From Chloroflexota bacterium (GTDB taxonomy: Bacteria; Chloroflexota; UBA11872), in contig JAPOVQ010000025.1 of NCBI GenBank assembly GCA_026708035.1, positions 124,001 to 188,000 on the forward strand: a DNA stretch of 64,000 bases, written 5' to 3'. Shown one piece after another: positions 34,186 through 43,584 of the stretch (within the stretch, counting starts at the first letter, position 1; the number at the start of each line of letters is the position of its first letter). The translations under genes and the position numbers were made by a program. The notes under the pieces were generated by a model, which saw only the letters and a list, made by a program, of their open reading frames with translations, had not been told where the DNA came from and did not search any database.

Positions 34186-36105
34186 CTAGCCGCCCTTCTT
34201 GTCGTAGAAGTCCATCGCGAACGCCTGGTCGAGCAGCGTGGAGTGCGCCACGCCACCGATCTGGTCGCTGTTGTAGAACCACTGCGCCATGGCGTCGGCC
34301 AGCGGGATGTTGACGGCGGCTTCCTGGATCAGGCGGTTCGCCTCCATCCACATCTCGGCGCGCTTGGACTCGTCGAACTCGGCGCGGGCCCCGTCGAGCA
34401 ATGCGTCGATGGGGTCGCCCTCGGTCGCCACGCCCGGCTCACCGTTGTAGTTGAGGAACGCGAACGCGCGGCCCGGCAGCCCGTAGTTCGACGTGTGGTA
34501 CTTCGCGTACAGCACGTCGGCGTCAGGGCCACGCCCGCCGGTCCACTGGTGGGTGTACTTCCCTTGCGCCATGTCGTTGATGTAGGTCGCGAACTCGACG
34601 TTCGGGATGTCCACGAAGATGCCAATGCTGGACTCGATGTCCAGCTTGTACAGCTCGCTCAACGGGTTGGGCGTATTCGGGAACTCGACCTGCATGCGCT
34701 CACCGTCGCGGTAGCGGAAGCCGTCGTCGCCGCGAGCGTAGCCGGCGTCATCCAGCAGCTTGTTGGCAAGGCCAACGTCCCACGGATACAGGTCTTCCAT
34801 CGCCTCGTTGTAGCCGATGGTGCCCGGCGTGAGGATGTTGCCGGCGATGCGCGGGATGCCGCCGTTGCCGCGCTGCACCACGAGCTTCTTGTTGACCGCG
34901 TGGTTCAGCGCCTTGCGGACGACGATGTCGTCGGTGGGCCAGCGCGTCGAGTTGATGTGCAGGAACCACGGCATACCCGAAGACATACGCCCAAGGATGG
35001 CGCGGTTGTCCTGCTTCGCGAAGCGCTCCATGTCGATGAACTGGAAGTGCTGGATCCAGTCCACTTCGCCGGCCTCGAAGGCCGCCGCACGGGCCACCGC
35101 GTCCTGCGCCAGGATCTGGATGACAAACTCGTCGGGGTACGGGGCCCCCTTGTTCGTCGCCCACTCCGGCGCCCACGCGTAGTCTTCGTTCCGCTCGTAG
35201 GTGACGGAGACCTGCTCCTGCCACTCCTTGAACTTGTACGGACCCGTGCCGACCGGGTTTCGCGCGATGTCTTCGCGGTACTGGATGTACGCCGCCGGCG
35301 AGGCAAACGTGATCTGACGGTCCGCCAGCACCTGCATGAACAGCGCCTGCGGCGTCTTCGTCTTCAGATCGACGGTGAACTCGTCCACAACCGTGAGGCT
35401 CTCCACGTCGCCGACTGTGCCCGCGATCTCGCCCCGCTCCAGGCTCTCGTCCAAGAAGAGCATGAAGTTGAACGCCACCGCCTCCGCGTTGAACGGCGTG
35501 CCGTCGTGGAAGGACACGTCCTGCCGCAACGGGATGCGGCGCGTCAGGCGGTCATCCGACAGCTCGGGCATGTCGGCGGCCAGCCGCGGGACGATTCGGT
35601 TGTTGGGCGCCCAGGTGTACAAGGTCTCGTACATCGGGAAGCCGCTGCGGTAGGACCACTGGTCCATGCGCACCGGGTTGAACGAGGTGATGGGACCCGG
35701 CGTACCCCAGGTGATGCGGCCACCGCGGGTCGGGTTCCACTCGCCGAGCGGAACGGCTTCGTCCGAGCGGAAGAGGTTGATCCCCTTCAGTGCGCCGCGC
35801 GCCGCCGTCTCGGCCTCGATCTCGACGATGACTTCCTTCTCGACGACGACTTCCTTCTCGACGACCACTTCCTTCTCGACGACGACGGCCTTCTCGACTT
35901 CCTTGATGACTTCCTGCGTCACCACCTTCTCGACCTCGACCTGTTGGATCTCGGTGACGGTGACGATCTTCTCGACCTCGACTTCCCTGATCTCTACCTC
36001 GCCCTCGCCGCACGCTGCGAGCGCGGCGACGCCAACGCCTCCCGCCAGGGCCAATGCCCCGCCGCGGAGGACGTTCCGTCGACTCAGAGACTTACCACGA
36101 TCCAT
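34186..36105 (-). CDS. ABC transporter solute-binding lipoprotein, family 5 (copy 1)
   Basis: 639 residues, ATG 36105 after GGAGGGAAGG. Twin-arginine signal (SLSRRNVLRGG) with lipobox LAA-Cys, then a Val/Glu heptad stalk of about 60 residues (VEVEKIVTVTE to VVVEKEVIVEIEAE) likely to form a coiled coil, then the SBP_bac_5 fold with FNPVRMDQWSYRSGFPMYE, SFHDGTPFNAEAVAFNF and NPVGTGPYKFKEW. Such proteins bind peptides, oligosaccharides or other small solutes. A near-identical copy is immediately upstream. Confidence 0.93.
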   Translation of the reverse strand: MDRGKSLSRRNVLRGGALALAGGVGVAALAACGEGEVEIREVEVEKIVTVTEIQQVEVEKVVTQEVIKEVEKAVVVEKEVVVEKEVVVEKEVIVEIEAETAARGALKGINLFRSDEAVPLGEWNPTRGGRITWGTPGPITSFNPVRMDQWSYRSGFPMYETLYTWAPNNRIVPRLAADMPELSDDRLTRRIPLRQDVSFHDGTPFNAEAVAFNFMLFLDESLERGEIAGTVGDVESLTVVDEFTVDLKTKTPQALFMQVLADRQITFASPAAYIQYREDIARNPVGTGPYKFKEWQEQVSVTYERNEDYAWAPEWATNKGAPYPDEFVIQILAQDAVARAAAFEAGEVDWIQHFQFIDMERFAKQDNRAILGRMSSGMPWFLHINSTRWPTDDIVVRKALNHAVNKKLVVQRGNGGIPRIAGNILTPGTIGYNEAMEDLYPWDVGLANKLLDDAGYARGDDGFRYRDGERMQVEFPNTPNPLSELYKLDIESSIGIFVDIPNVEFATYINDMAQGKYTHQWTGGRGPDADVLYAKYHTSNYGLPGRAFAFLNYNGEPGVATEGDPIDALLDGARAEFDESKRAEMWMEANRLIQEAAVNIPLADAMAQWFYNSDQIGGVAHSTLLDQAFAMDFYDKKGG

Positions 36106-36148
36106 AGACCTTCCCTCCAGTTGCAGGCTCTCCGGGCCTGTGCGCGAG

Positions 36149-36154
36149 AGGATA
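36149..36154 (-). promoter_or_regulatory. Extended -10 promoter element of solute-binding gene copy 1
   Basis: On the minus strand CTGGTATCCTC, with TATCCT as -10 and the TG of an extended -10, lies 44 bases before the ATG. The same element with a GCGCACAGG tail lies 43 bases before the ATG of copy 2, while the bases between are not conserved. Confidence 0.5.
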
Positions 36155-36313
36155 CCAGCCCGCGCGGGCGATTTGCACCGCGCGGAATCTGTCGGTCGTG
36201 GGCCCGTTTAGTCGTCGATTTCAGTGCACGCCGGAGTCCGGGCACCGTCCGCCGGCGGATGAACCGGGCGATCCCGAGACCCTCCCGGCGGACGGTGCCG
36301 ATCTCCCTAGGCG

Positions 36314-38233
36314 CTAGCCGCCCTTCTTGTCGTAGAAGTCGAGCACGGTGGCTGGTTCGTGGATTGTGGAGAGCGCCACGCCGCCGATCTGGTCCCTGTT
36401 GTAGAACCACTGCCCCATGGCGTCCGACAGCGGAAGGTTGACAGCGGCCTCCTGGATCAGGCGGTTCGCCTCCATCCACATCTCGGCGCGCTTGGACTCG
36501 TCAAACTCGGAGCGCGCGCCGTCGAGCAGTGCGTCGATGGGGTCGCCCTCGGTCGGCACGCCCGGCTCGCCGTTGTAGTTGAGGAACGCGAACGCGCGGC
36601 CCGGCAGCCCGTAGTTCGACGTGTGGTACTTCGCGTACAGCACGTCGGCGTCAGGGCCACGCCCGCCGGTCCACTGGTGGGTGTACTTCCCTTGCGCCAT
36701 GTCGTTGATGTAGGTCGCGAACTCGACGTTCGGGATGTCCACGAAGATGCCGATGCCGGACTCGATGTCCAGCTTGTACAGCTCGCTCAACGGGTTCGGC
36801 GTGTTGGGGAACTCCACCTGCATGCGCTGGCCGTCGCGGTAGCGGAAGCCGTCCTCACCGCGCGTGTAGCCGGCGTCATCCAGCAGCTGGTTGGCCTTGC
36901 CGACGTCCCACGGGTAGAGGTCTTCCATGTCCGGGTTGTAGCCGATGGTTCCCGGCGTGAGGATGTTGCCCGCGATGCGCGGAATACCGCCGTTGCCACG
37001 CTGTACCACCAACTTCTTGTTGATGGCGTGATTCAGCGCCTTGCGGACGACGATGTCGTCGGTGGGCCAGCGCATCGAGTTGATGTGCAGGAACCACGGC
37101 ATGCCCGGGGCCAGGCGTCCAAGGATGATGCGGTTGTCCTGCTTGGCGAAGCGCTCCAGGTCGATGAACTGGAAGTGTTGGATCCAGTCCACCTCGCCGG
37201 CCTCGAAGGCCGCTGCGCGGGCTACCGCGTCCTGCGCCAGAATCTGAACCACGAACTCGTCCGGGTACGGCGCTCCCTTGTTCGTCGCCCACTCCGGCGC
37301 CCAGGCGTAGTCATCAAACCGCTCGTAGGTAACGGAGACCTGCTCCTGCCACTCCTTGAACTTGTAGGCGCCGGTGCCGACGGGATTGCGCGCGATGTCT
37401 TCGCGGTAGGTGATATAGGCCTGCGGTGAGGCGAACGTGATCTGAAAATCGGCAAGCACCTGCATGAATAGCGCCTGCGGCGTCTTCGTCTTCAGGTCGA
37501 TGGTGAAGTCGTCGACCTTCGTGACGCTCTCGATGTCTCCCACCTTGCCCGCGATTTCGCCCCGCTCCAGGCTCTCGTCCAGGAACAGCATGAAGTTGAA
37601 GGTCACCGCGTCCGCGTTGAACGGCGTGCCGTCGTGGAACTTCACGTCCCGCCGCAACGGAATGCGGCGGGTCAGGCGGTCAGCGGACAGCTCCGGCAGG
37701 TCAGCGGCCAGCCACGGAATGATCCGGTTGCCCGGCGCCCACGTGTACAGGTTCTCGTAAATCGGGAAGCCGTTGCGATAGGACCACTGGTCCATTCGCA
37801 CGGGGTTGAGCGACGTGATCGGGCCCGGCGTTCCCCAGGTAATCCGGCCACCGCGGGTCGGGTTCCATTCGCCGAGCGGGACGGATTCGTCGGAGCGGAA
37901 GAGGTTGACGCCCTTTTGAAGGCCGCGAGCGGCCGTCTCGGCCTCGATCTCGACGATCACTTCTTTCTCGACGACGACTTCCCTTTCGACGACGACTTCC
38001 TTCTCGACGACGACGGCCTTCTCGACTTCCTTGATGACTTCCTGCGTCACCACCTTCTCGACCTCGACCTGTTGGATCTCGGTGACGGTGACGATCTTCT
38101 CGACCTCGACCTCCCTGATCTCGACCTCGCCCTCGCCGCACGCTGCGAGCGCGGCAACGCCGACGCCGCCCGCGAGGGCCAAAGCCCCGCCACGGAGGAC
38201 GTTTCGACGACTCAGAGATCTACCACGATCCAT
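36314..38233 (-). CDS. ABC transporter solute-binding lipoprotein, family 5 (copy 2)
   Basis: 639 residues from ATG 38233, which has GGGGAG five bases upstream; an ATG five codons earlier is weaker. Same order as copy 1: Tat signal SLSRRNVLRGG, lipobox LAA-Cys, Val/Glu stalk, SBP_bac_5 domain. Differences are scattered (for example GLQKGVNLFRSDESVP against GALKGINLFRSDEAVP) and the C terminus reads STIHEPATVLDFYDKKGG. About 180 bases (34442-34623 against 36570-36751) are identical between copies. Probably a recent tandem duplication giving different ligand range. Confidence 0.93.
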   Translation of the reverse strand: MDRGRSLSRRNVLRGGALALAGGVGVAALAACGEGEVEIREVEVEKIVTVTEIQQVEVEKVVTQEVIKEVEKAVVVEKEVVVEREVVVEKEVIVEIEAETAARGLQKGVNLFRSDESVPLGEWNPTRGGRITWGTPGPITSLNPVRMDQWSYRNGFPIYENLYTWAPGNRIIPWLAADLPELSADRLTRRIPLRRDVKFHDGTPFNADAVTFNFMLFLDESLERGEIAGKVGDIESVTKVDDFTIDLKTKTPQALFMQVLADFQITFASPQAYITYREDIARNPVGTGAYKFKEWQEQVSVTYERFDDYAWAPEWATNKGAPYPDEFVVQILAQDAVARAAAFEAGEVDWIQHFQFIDLERFAKQDNRIILGRLAPGMPWFLHINSMRWPTDDIVVRKALNHAINKKLVVQRGNGGIPRIAGNILTPGTIGYNPDMEDLYPWDVGKANQLLDDAGYTRGEDGFRYRDGQRMQVEFPNTPNPLSELYKLDIESGIGIFVDIPNVEFATYINDMAQGKYTHQWTGGRGPDADVLYAKYHTSNYGLPGRAFAFLNYNGEPGVPTEGDPIDALLDGARSEFDESKRAEMWMEANRLIQEAAVNLPLSDAMGQWFYNRDQIGGVALSTIHEPATVLDFYDKKGG

Positions 38234-38275
38234 AGTTTCTCCCCTCAAAAGACTCGCTTTCCAAACCTGTGCGCG

Positions 38276-38281
38276 AGGATA
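38276..38281 (-). promoter_or_regulatory. Extended -10 promoter element of solute-binding gene copy 2
   Basis: CTGGTATCCTCGCGCACAGG on the minus strand, 43 bases before the ATG, matching the element before copy 1. The flanking spacer to the start codon is different, so the conserved block is likely under selection. Confidence 0.5.
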
Positions 38282-38333
38282 CCAGTCGGGGGTATCTCGT
38301 TTGGGCTGGAACCAGTCGCCGTGACGGTGCGGA

Positions 38334-39302
38334 CTACTGCGCCCAGGCGCTCGCTTGCGGGTCCAGCGCCTCGCGCAGGCCGTCCCCCAGCATGTTGAAC
38401 GACAACACCGTCAGGGCCAGCGCCAGGCCGTTGAAGATGCAGATCCACGGCGCCAGGGCGAGCACCGCGCGGTACTGGGCGATCTCCAAGCCCCACTCGG
38501 GCGTCGGCGGTGAGGCGCCCAAGCCCAGGAAGCTGAGCCCGGCCGCCGAGATGATGGTCGAGCCCAGCCCCAGCGTGGACATGATCAAGATGGGGCTGAG
38601 AATGTTGGGCAAGATGTGACGCACGATGATGCGCGTGTCGCGCATGCCGATCGCGCGGGCTGCTCGAACGTAGCCGAACTCTTTGGCGGAGAGCGTCGAG
38701 CCACGCACCACACGCGCATAGAAGGGAATGCCCGCAACTCCTAGGGCAATCATGGCGTTCGTCAGGCTAGGCCCGAGCGACGCAACGATCACAATGGCGA
38801 GCAGCAGCCCCGGAAACGCCAACAGCACGTCGAGCAGACGGCTGATGACCATATCGATCCGTCCGCCGAAGTAGCCGGCGGCCATGCCGAGAATCGTGCC
38901 GCCGGCCCCGGCCAGCAGTACCGCCACGAACCCGACCCGCAGCGAGATGCGCGAGCCGTGCACCACGCGGCTGAACACGTCGCGGCCGATGTCGTCAGTG
39001 CCGAACGGAAAGAAAGCCGGCTCAACCTCGCCGCTCTCGCCCACGCGAGTGCCGCTGGACCAAGGCGGGCGCAGGCGGTTTTCGAGCACGGACTCGAGCG
39101 TCGGCTTCGTGTTGATGCCTTCCGGCGCGATCACGTCGGCAAAGACGGCGCAGAGCGCAAAGAGAATCAGCACCACGCCGCCGGACATGGCCGCGAGGTT
39201 GCGGCGCAGCCGCCGCCACGCCATCGACCACTCGCTGCGCACGGCAGCCGAAGCCACCGCGTCGATGGAGGCTGTATCAGATAGGGGTTCGGCTGTTGCC
39301 AT
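38334..39302 (-). CDS. ABC transporter permease, DppC/OppC type
   Basis: 322 residues. N-terminal cytoplasmic arm, first helix MSGGVVLILFALCAVFADVIAP, then the typical FPFGTDDIGRDVFSRVVHGSRISLRVG, five more helices and the EAA-like loop YVRAARAIGMRDTRIIVRHILPN. C terminus FNMLGDGLREALDPQ. First gene of a minus-strand unit with the two solute-binding genes. The cognate DppB-type gene is 7 kb downstream. Confidence 0.93.
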   Translation of the reverse strand: MATAEPLSDTASIDAVASAAVRSEWSMAWRRLRRNLAAMSGGVVLILFALCAVFADVIAPEGINTKPTLESVLENRLRPPWSSGTRVGESGEVEPAFFPFGTDDIGRDVFSRVVHGSRISLRVGFVAVLLAGAGGTILGMAAGYFGGRIDMVISRLLDVLLAFPGLLLAIVIVASLGPSLTNAMIALGVAGIPFYARVVRGSTLSAKEFGYVRAARAIGMRDTRIIVRHILPNILSPILIMSTLGLGSTIISAAGLSFLGLGASPPTPEWGLEIAQYRAVLALAPWICIFNGLALALTVLSFNMLGDGLREALDPQASAWAQ

Positions 39303-39378
39303 TGCCGCCGGTAGGAGAGGGGCCGCGATTCGGGACGATACTACATAGGCTGGTTGGTGGGGGCGGGCCGACGGCGGA

Positions 39379-40248
39379 CTACGCCAACGCCACCAGCGCC
39401 GCCCCGGCCGCTATGGCGCCGGCGCCGACCATCCGCGGCGCGGTTCGCGGTTCGCGCAGGAGCGTCATGCCGAGGGCCGCGCCGATCAGGATGCTGACCT
39501 CGCGGGCGGCGGAGACGTAGGGCGCGGGCGCCATGGTGAGCGCGATGAGCACCAGCAGATACGCGGCCACGCACAGGATGGCCACCAGCGTCACGTCGCG
39601 CATGGACACGGACACATGACGCCAGGGGCGGCGTCCATAGCGGGCCAGCACCACCGGCGTGAGCGTCGCGGCGGCAATGAGCCACATCAGGTAGACGTAG
39701 GTGAGTGGGTTGACGATGGCCACGCCTTGCTTGTCCACCAGTGTGTACGAGGCGATCAGCACGCCGGTGACCGCCGCATAGCGTCCGCCGGGTTGCAGCA
39801 ATGCGCGTGCCGGATCCAGCAGCGAGCTGGGATGCCAGCTCCGCAGGTTGAGCACGTAGATCCCGGCAACCACCGTCAGCACGCCGGCGAGCCCCGTGGG
39901 CGACACCGACTCGCCGATGAGCCAGATGCTCACGATCAGCACCAGCGTCGGCCCGAGGCCCCGCGCCAATGGATAGGTGACCGAAAGGTCGGCGCGTGCG
40001 TAGGCGTTGGCCAGCGACCAGAAATAGGCCGCGTGCAGCAACCCCGTAGCCACGATCCAGCCCCAGCCCGCAGCCGGGATTGGCTCGAGAACGACTCCGA
40101 CGATGAACGCCGGCAGATAGAGCACCGACGCGATGACCAGGGCGAGCCAGAAGAAGACCGGGTGTCCCTGGCCGCGCTTGGCGAGCAGATTCCAGGCGGC
40201 GTGCAGCGCGGCCGCCGTGAATACCAGCGCCAGCGCAGCCGGAGGCAC
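39379..40248 (-). CDS. DMT-superfamily transporter (EamA domains)
   Basis: 289 residues from GTG 40248, ten hydrophobic segments arranged as two EamA halves: ALHAAWNLLAKRGQGHP and GLLHAAYFWSLANAYARADLSVTYPLARG in the first, SYTLVDKQGVAIVNPLTYVYL and APYVSAAREVSILIGAALG in the second. Likely exports a metabolite or amino acid; the substrate is not predictable. Confidence 0.88.
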   Translation of the reverse strand: MPPAALALVFTAAALHAAWNLLAKRGQGHPVFFWLALVIASVLYLPAFIVGVVLEPIPAAGWGWIVATGLLHAAYFWSLANAYARADLSVTYPLARGLGPTLVLIVSIWLIGESVSPTGLAGVLTVVAGIYVLNLRSWHPSSLLDPARALLQPGGRYAAVTGVLIASYTLVDKQGVAIVNPLTYVYLMWLIAAATLTPVVLARYGRRPWRHVSVSMRDVTLVAILCVAAYLLVLIALTMAPAPYVSAAREVSILIGAALGMTLLREPRTAPRMVGAGAIAAGAALVALA

Positions 40249-40334
40249 GGTGAATCCCCGCCGGAGGTCGTGAGGTGCGGCAAGCTACCACGGAGGCGCC
40301 GCGCCCCCACGGCCCAATGTCGCCGCGAACCGGC

Positions 40335-40823
40335 TCAGGACATCCGAATCTGGATGGTGGCGGTGCCGTCGTAGCGCAGGCGCTCGCAGCGCGCGGCGAA
40401 GGCCTGCCAGACGTCCGATGGACCGTCGTACGTCCCGAAAACGTTCGCGGCTTCGAGCGTGATGAACTTTCCGGGAATGGTGGGGCGGGCGTAGCGGTCG
40501 TAGGGCCAGTAGACCTCGCTCAAGGCGCCCGGATGCCCGTGCCGCGTGCCGGCTTCATAGTGGGTGAAGATCAGATCGCCCGGAGCGACGCAGGTGGTGG
40601 CGTTCTCGATGGGCGCCACGACGGTCGGGTCGAAGTAGAACGCCGCGATGGTTCCCGAATAGATCGCGTGCAGGCACTCGGCCTGCTCGGGCACCCCCGC
40701 GGTCACCGCCGCGCAGGTTTGCGGCGCCGCGTCCCACAGCAGCTTGAAGCGAGCCGGCGGGGCGCCCGGCAGCTCGAGCTCGATGGTCGAAACCGTGGGC
40801 TCCCCGGTGTCTGATGTGGTCAT
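40335..40823 (-). CDS. DUF3830 family protein (cyclophilin-like fold)
   Basis: 162 residues from ATG 40823. Conserved WDAAPQTCAAVTAGVP, GDLIFTHYEAGTRHG and the closing YDGTATIQIRMS match my recall of DUF3830, a cyclophilin-like family often found with catabolic and transporter genes. No signal peptide. It lies between an aldo/keto reductase and a DMT transporter on the same strand, with about 90-base gaps. Function unknown. Confidence 0.7.
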   Translation of the reverse strand: MTTSDTGEPTVSTIELELPGAPPARFKLLWDAAPQTCAAVTAGVPEQAECLHAIYSGTIAAFYFDPTVVAPIENATTCVAPGDLIFTHYEAGTRHGHPGALSEVYWPYDRYARPTIPGKFITLEAANVFGTYDGPSDVWQAFAARCERLRYDGTATIQIRMS

Positions 40824-40911
40824 GGCTGGCGCCTCCTGCAATGCCTCCCGATGCGCGACTGTAGGTCCCAAGCCGCGCGTCCGCGAGACTCGATCCGGAT
40901 TCCTGTCTGAT

Positions 40912-41826
40912 CTACTCGCCCGCCGCGATGGCGGTGAGCTCGGCCCGCTCGCTTTCGGTCATGTGCCACTCGACGGCGCGGACGTTCTCCTCGATCTCCT
41001 CGGGCCGCCGCGTGCCTGCCAACGCCACGCTCACGATCGGGTTGGCGATCACCCACGCCAGCGCTAGCTGCGCCACCGTGAAGCCGCGGTCGCGGGCGGC
41101 TTCCTTGAGCGCCTCGACTCGCCGTAGGTAGGCCAGAAAGTGCTCTGGCTCGAACAACGGCTGCTCGAACACGGTGCCGCGGCTGCGAAAGTCGTCCTCG
41201 CCGAAGGTCGTCTCGGGCGTCATGGTTCCGGTCAGCAGCCCGTGCGCCATGGGACCAAAGGCCATCACGCCAAGCTCGTGCTCCTGGCAGAAGGGAAACA
41301 GCTCGGCCTCGGGCCGCTGATCGAACAGGTGATAGCCGATTTGCTCGGTGACGATGGGAAACGTCTCCAGGCACTCGCCGAGCTGGGCCGCGCTGAAATT
41401 GCTCACGCCGCCGTACCGAATCTTGCCCTGCTGCTGGAACTCGGCCATGGCCCCCATCGAGTCGGCGATGGGCACGCTCGCATCCGGCCAGTGGATCAAA
41501 TAGAGATCGAGATAGTCCGTCTGCAGCCGCTCCAGGCTGCCTTCCAGGTCCGCGGCCATCTTGTCGGGCGCGGTGCTGCCTTTGCTCACCAGCAGCACTT
41601 CGTCCCGGCGTCCCTTCAGCGCCCGTCCGACGAGCTTCTCGCCCTCGCCGAGCCCATATCCGGCGGCGGTATCGACCAGCGTCACCCCAAGGTCGATGGC
41701 CCGATGGATGCTGCGGATGGCCTCGTCGTCGTCGAACGGGCCGTACTGCCCCCGTCCGATTGGGAATCCGCCGAATCCAATGACGGAAGTCACCAGATCG
41801 GATTGGCCCAGCCTGCGGTACTCCAT
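40912..41826 (-). CDS. Aldo/keto reductase
   Basis: 304 residues, GGAGGGA before ATG 41826. AKR tetrad: Asp and Tyr in VTLVDTAAGYGLGEGEKLVG, Lys in VLLVSKGS and His in LDLYLIHWPD. The C-terminal NADP-binding segment is IVSVALAGTRRPEEIEENV. Only distantly related to the reductase at 33070. Substrate unknown. Confidence 0.9.
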   Translation of the reverse strand: MEYRRLGQSDLVTSVIGFGGFPIGRGQYGPFDDDEAIRSIHRAIDLGVTLVDTAAGYGLGEGEKLVGRALKGRRDEVLLVSKGSTAPDKMAADLEGSLERLQTDYLDLYLIHWPDASVPIADSMGAMAEFQQQGKIRYGGVSNFSAAQLGECLETFPIVTEQIGYHLFDQRPEAELFPFCQEHELGVMAFGPMAHGLLTGTMTPETTFGEDDFRSRGTVFEQPLFEPEHFLAYLRRVEALKEAARDRGFTVAQLALAWVIANPIVSVALAGTRRPEEIEENVRAVEWHMTESERAELTAIAAGE

Positions 41827-41861
41827 GTCGGCGTCCCTCCGCGTGTTCGCGCGCGGGTTTT

Positions 41862-42021
41862 CCCCCTCACCCTAACCCTCTCCCGCGCTGGGGAGAGGGG
41901 GCCGGGCCCTTCCAGCGACGGGAAACCTCGCGAAGCCTCTTCCGTCATTCCGGCGGAAGCCGGAATCCAGCGGACAGTGGGCTTCTTCATCCACCAGGGC
42001 GGGCGGTTCGCAATCCGCCCC
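41862..42021. repeat. Intergenic cluster of palindromic repeats (families D, B and C)
   Basis: The 250-base gap between two minus-strand genes is nearly filled by a D element (CCCTCACCCTAACCCTCTCC, 41862-41900), a B element (CCGGCGGAAGCCGG, 41941-41970) and a C-type hairpin (GGGCGGttcgcaaTCCGCCC, 41997-42021). Confidence 0.75.
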
Positions 42022-42075
42022 CACCCGACTTGCCGGCGTTCCCGATGGCGAAGAGTCGGGCCGGCGATGCTCACC

Positions 42076-43278
42076 CTAGTCCGCCGTGGCCACTGACGTC
42101 GGCCGTGGCGGAGGCGACGGACGGGCGACCACGGCGCCCACCAGGATGGCGAGGACGAACACCGGCGCCAGCATCAGCGCCAGGGCCACGATGCCGGCGG
42201 CATCCATCAGCGCGCCGGCGGCGAGCGGCAGCAGCAGCGCCGATGCCCCCGAGCTGGCTTGCAGCCCGGCCACGCCCCGGCCGGCGTGGCGCGCCGGCAC
42301 GCGGTCGGCGAGCAGAATCACGGGTGAGGTGGCGCCAAAGCCACCCATCGCATAGCAGAACGCGGTGATACCCAGAAAGGCCACGTGCGCGGGAAGCATG
42401 AGCACCGTTGCGCTGAGCAGGTTCATCAACACGGTAAAGCCAACGACCATCCGCCGCCCGTAGCGGTCCATCAGCTGCCCGCCCGCGAACGTCGCCACGG
42501 CGCGGAGGCCGCTGAGCAGGGAGAGCACCAGTCCCACGGTCGCCGGGTCGAGCTCGAGCGTCACCCCGCCGTAGAGCGGCAGGGCAACGGCCCGCAGCGT
42601 CGAAGCGCCGCCCCAAAGCAGCGCACCGAACGCCAGCACGCCGGCGATCGCGCGCCACGACACGGGAGGCTCGGGTATCGACGGGGACTCGGGGGCGGCG
42701 CTGGCGGCCGGCCGAGCGTCGCGGATCAGCGCCACGGCGATGAACGCGCCGACCACCGCCACGACGGCCGCCATCACCAGGGCCGAGCGCCACCCCAGGG
42801 CCACCGCCAGGCCGCCCGCGGCAACCGGGCTCGCCAGCATGCCGATCTGGAATCCGGTGAGCCCGCGCGAAATCGTGCGCCCTCGGGCTGCCGGCGGCGC
42901 CAGCCGCACCAGGTGAGCGACTGCGGCGCTCTCGACGAAAGCCGCGGCCATGCCCGATCCGAACACCGCCCCGACCAGGGCCCAGAAGCCCGGCGACACG
43001 GCGGCGGCCAGCCCTCCCAACGCAAACGCGAACGACGCAATCGCGAGCAATCGCCGCGGACCCACGCGGTCCGTCAAGTAGCCAGCCGCCGGAGTGACGA
43101 GAACCCGGCTCAGCGACGGTGCTGCCACCAATACGCTCAGCGTCGCGAAGTTGACGTCGAACTCCGCCTGGATCGGCACCAGCAACGGCCCGTAGACCGA
43201 CGCCCCAAATGCCGTGGCCGCAATGATTCCGAAGGTGGCGGCGACCTGGGAAACCTCAGGTGAACGGGAAAGGGTCAC
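42076..43278 (-). CDS. MFS transporter
   Basis: 400 residues, twelve hydrophobic segments. Between helices 2 and 3 is AAGYLTDRVGPRRLLAIAS, the major-facilitator motif A (GxxxDRxGRR), repeated in degenerate form as GGQLMDRYGRRMVVGFT in the second half. Sugar, drug or organic-acid efflux/uptake; no better call possible. Confidence 0.9.
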   Translation of the reverse strand: MTLSRSPEVSQVAATFGIIAATAFGASVYGPLLVPIQAEFDVNFATLSVLVAAPSLSRVLVTPAAGYLTDRVGPRRLLAIASFAFALGGLAAAVSPGFWALVGAVFGSGMAAAFVESAAVAHLVRLAPPAARGRTISRGLTGFQIGMLASPVAAGGLAVALGWRSALVMAAVVAVVGAFIAVALIRDARPAASAAPESPSIPEPPVSWRAIAGVLAFGALLWGGASTLRAVALPLYGGVTLELDPATVGLVLSLLSGLRAVATFAGGQLMDRYGRRMVVGFTVLMNLLSATVLMLPAHVAFLGITAFCYAMGGFGATSPVILLADRVPARHAGRGVAGLQASSGASALLLPLAAGALMDAAGIVALALMLAPVFVLAILVGAVVARPSPPPRPTSVATAD

Positions 43279-43584
43279 GTGTCAGCGGCGCGGTCAATTT
43301 GAGGCGAGCGCGATGTCGTCGTGACGGTGGTGCAGATCGACCGGCGGCGTCAACCCCTCGCGTCGTTTCAGTCCAATTGGGGAACCCTTGAAGAGGTAGC
43401 GCATCACCACGAGCGTCGCGCCGCATCCGTTCGCCCCCGTATCGAGTACGGGGCAGGCCCTGAGCTTGTCGAAGGGTTCATCGAACGGATGCGAGCAGAG
43501 TCCACGGCCTTGCTGAGCCCCTCCTTGGACGCCGGCTGCTACGCTCCCGCCGTCCGCCCCAAGCGTGACTACAAAGGCTCGATC
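43279..43584. other. Gene-poor divergent region with a palindromic repeat
   Basis: Between the divergent MFS and NHL-repeat genes. An inverted repeat CCCCGTATCGAGTACGGGG is at 43435-43453 and CCCTGAGCTTGTCGAAGGG, a sequence common as a dispersed repeat in many bacterial genomes, at 43458-43476. No convincing gene seen. Confidence 0.6.

Noticed and set aside
34243-37429. Long open frames antisense to both solute-binding genes
   Set aside because: Same shadow effect in both copies; composition is Asp/Arg/Val biased and mirrors the duplicated sense genes.
43360-43400. GTTTCAGTCCAATTGGGGAA looks like a CRISPR repeat
   Set aside because: It occurs once, with no spacing pattern and no cas genes nearby.
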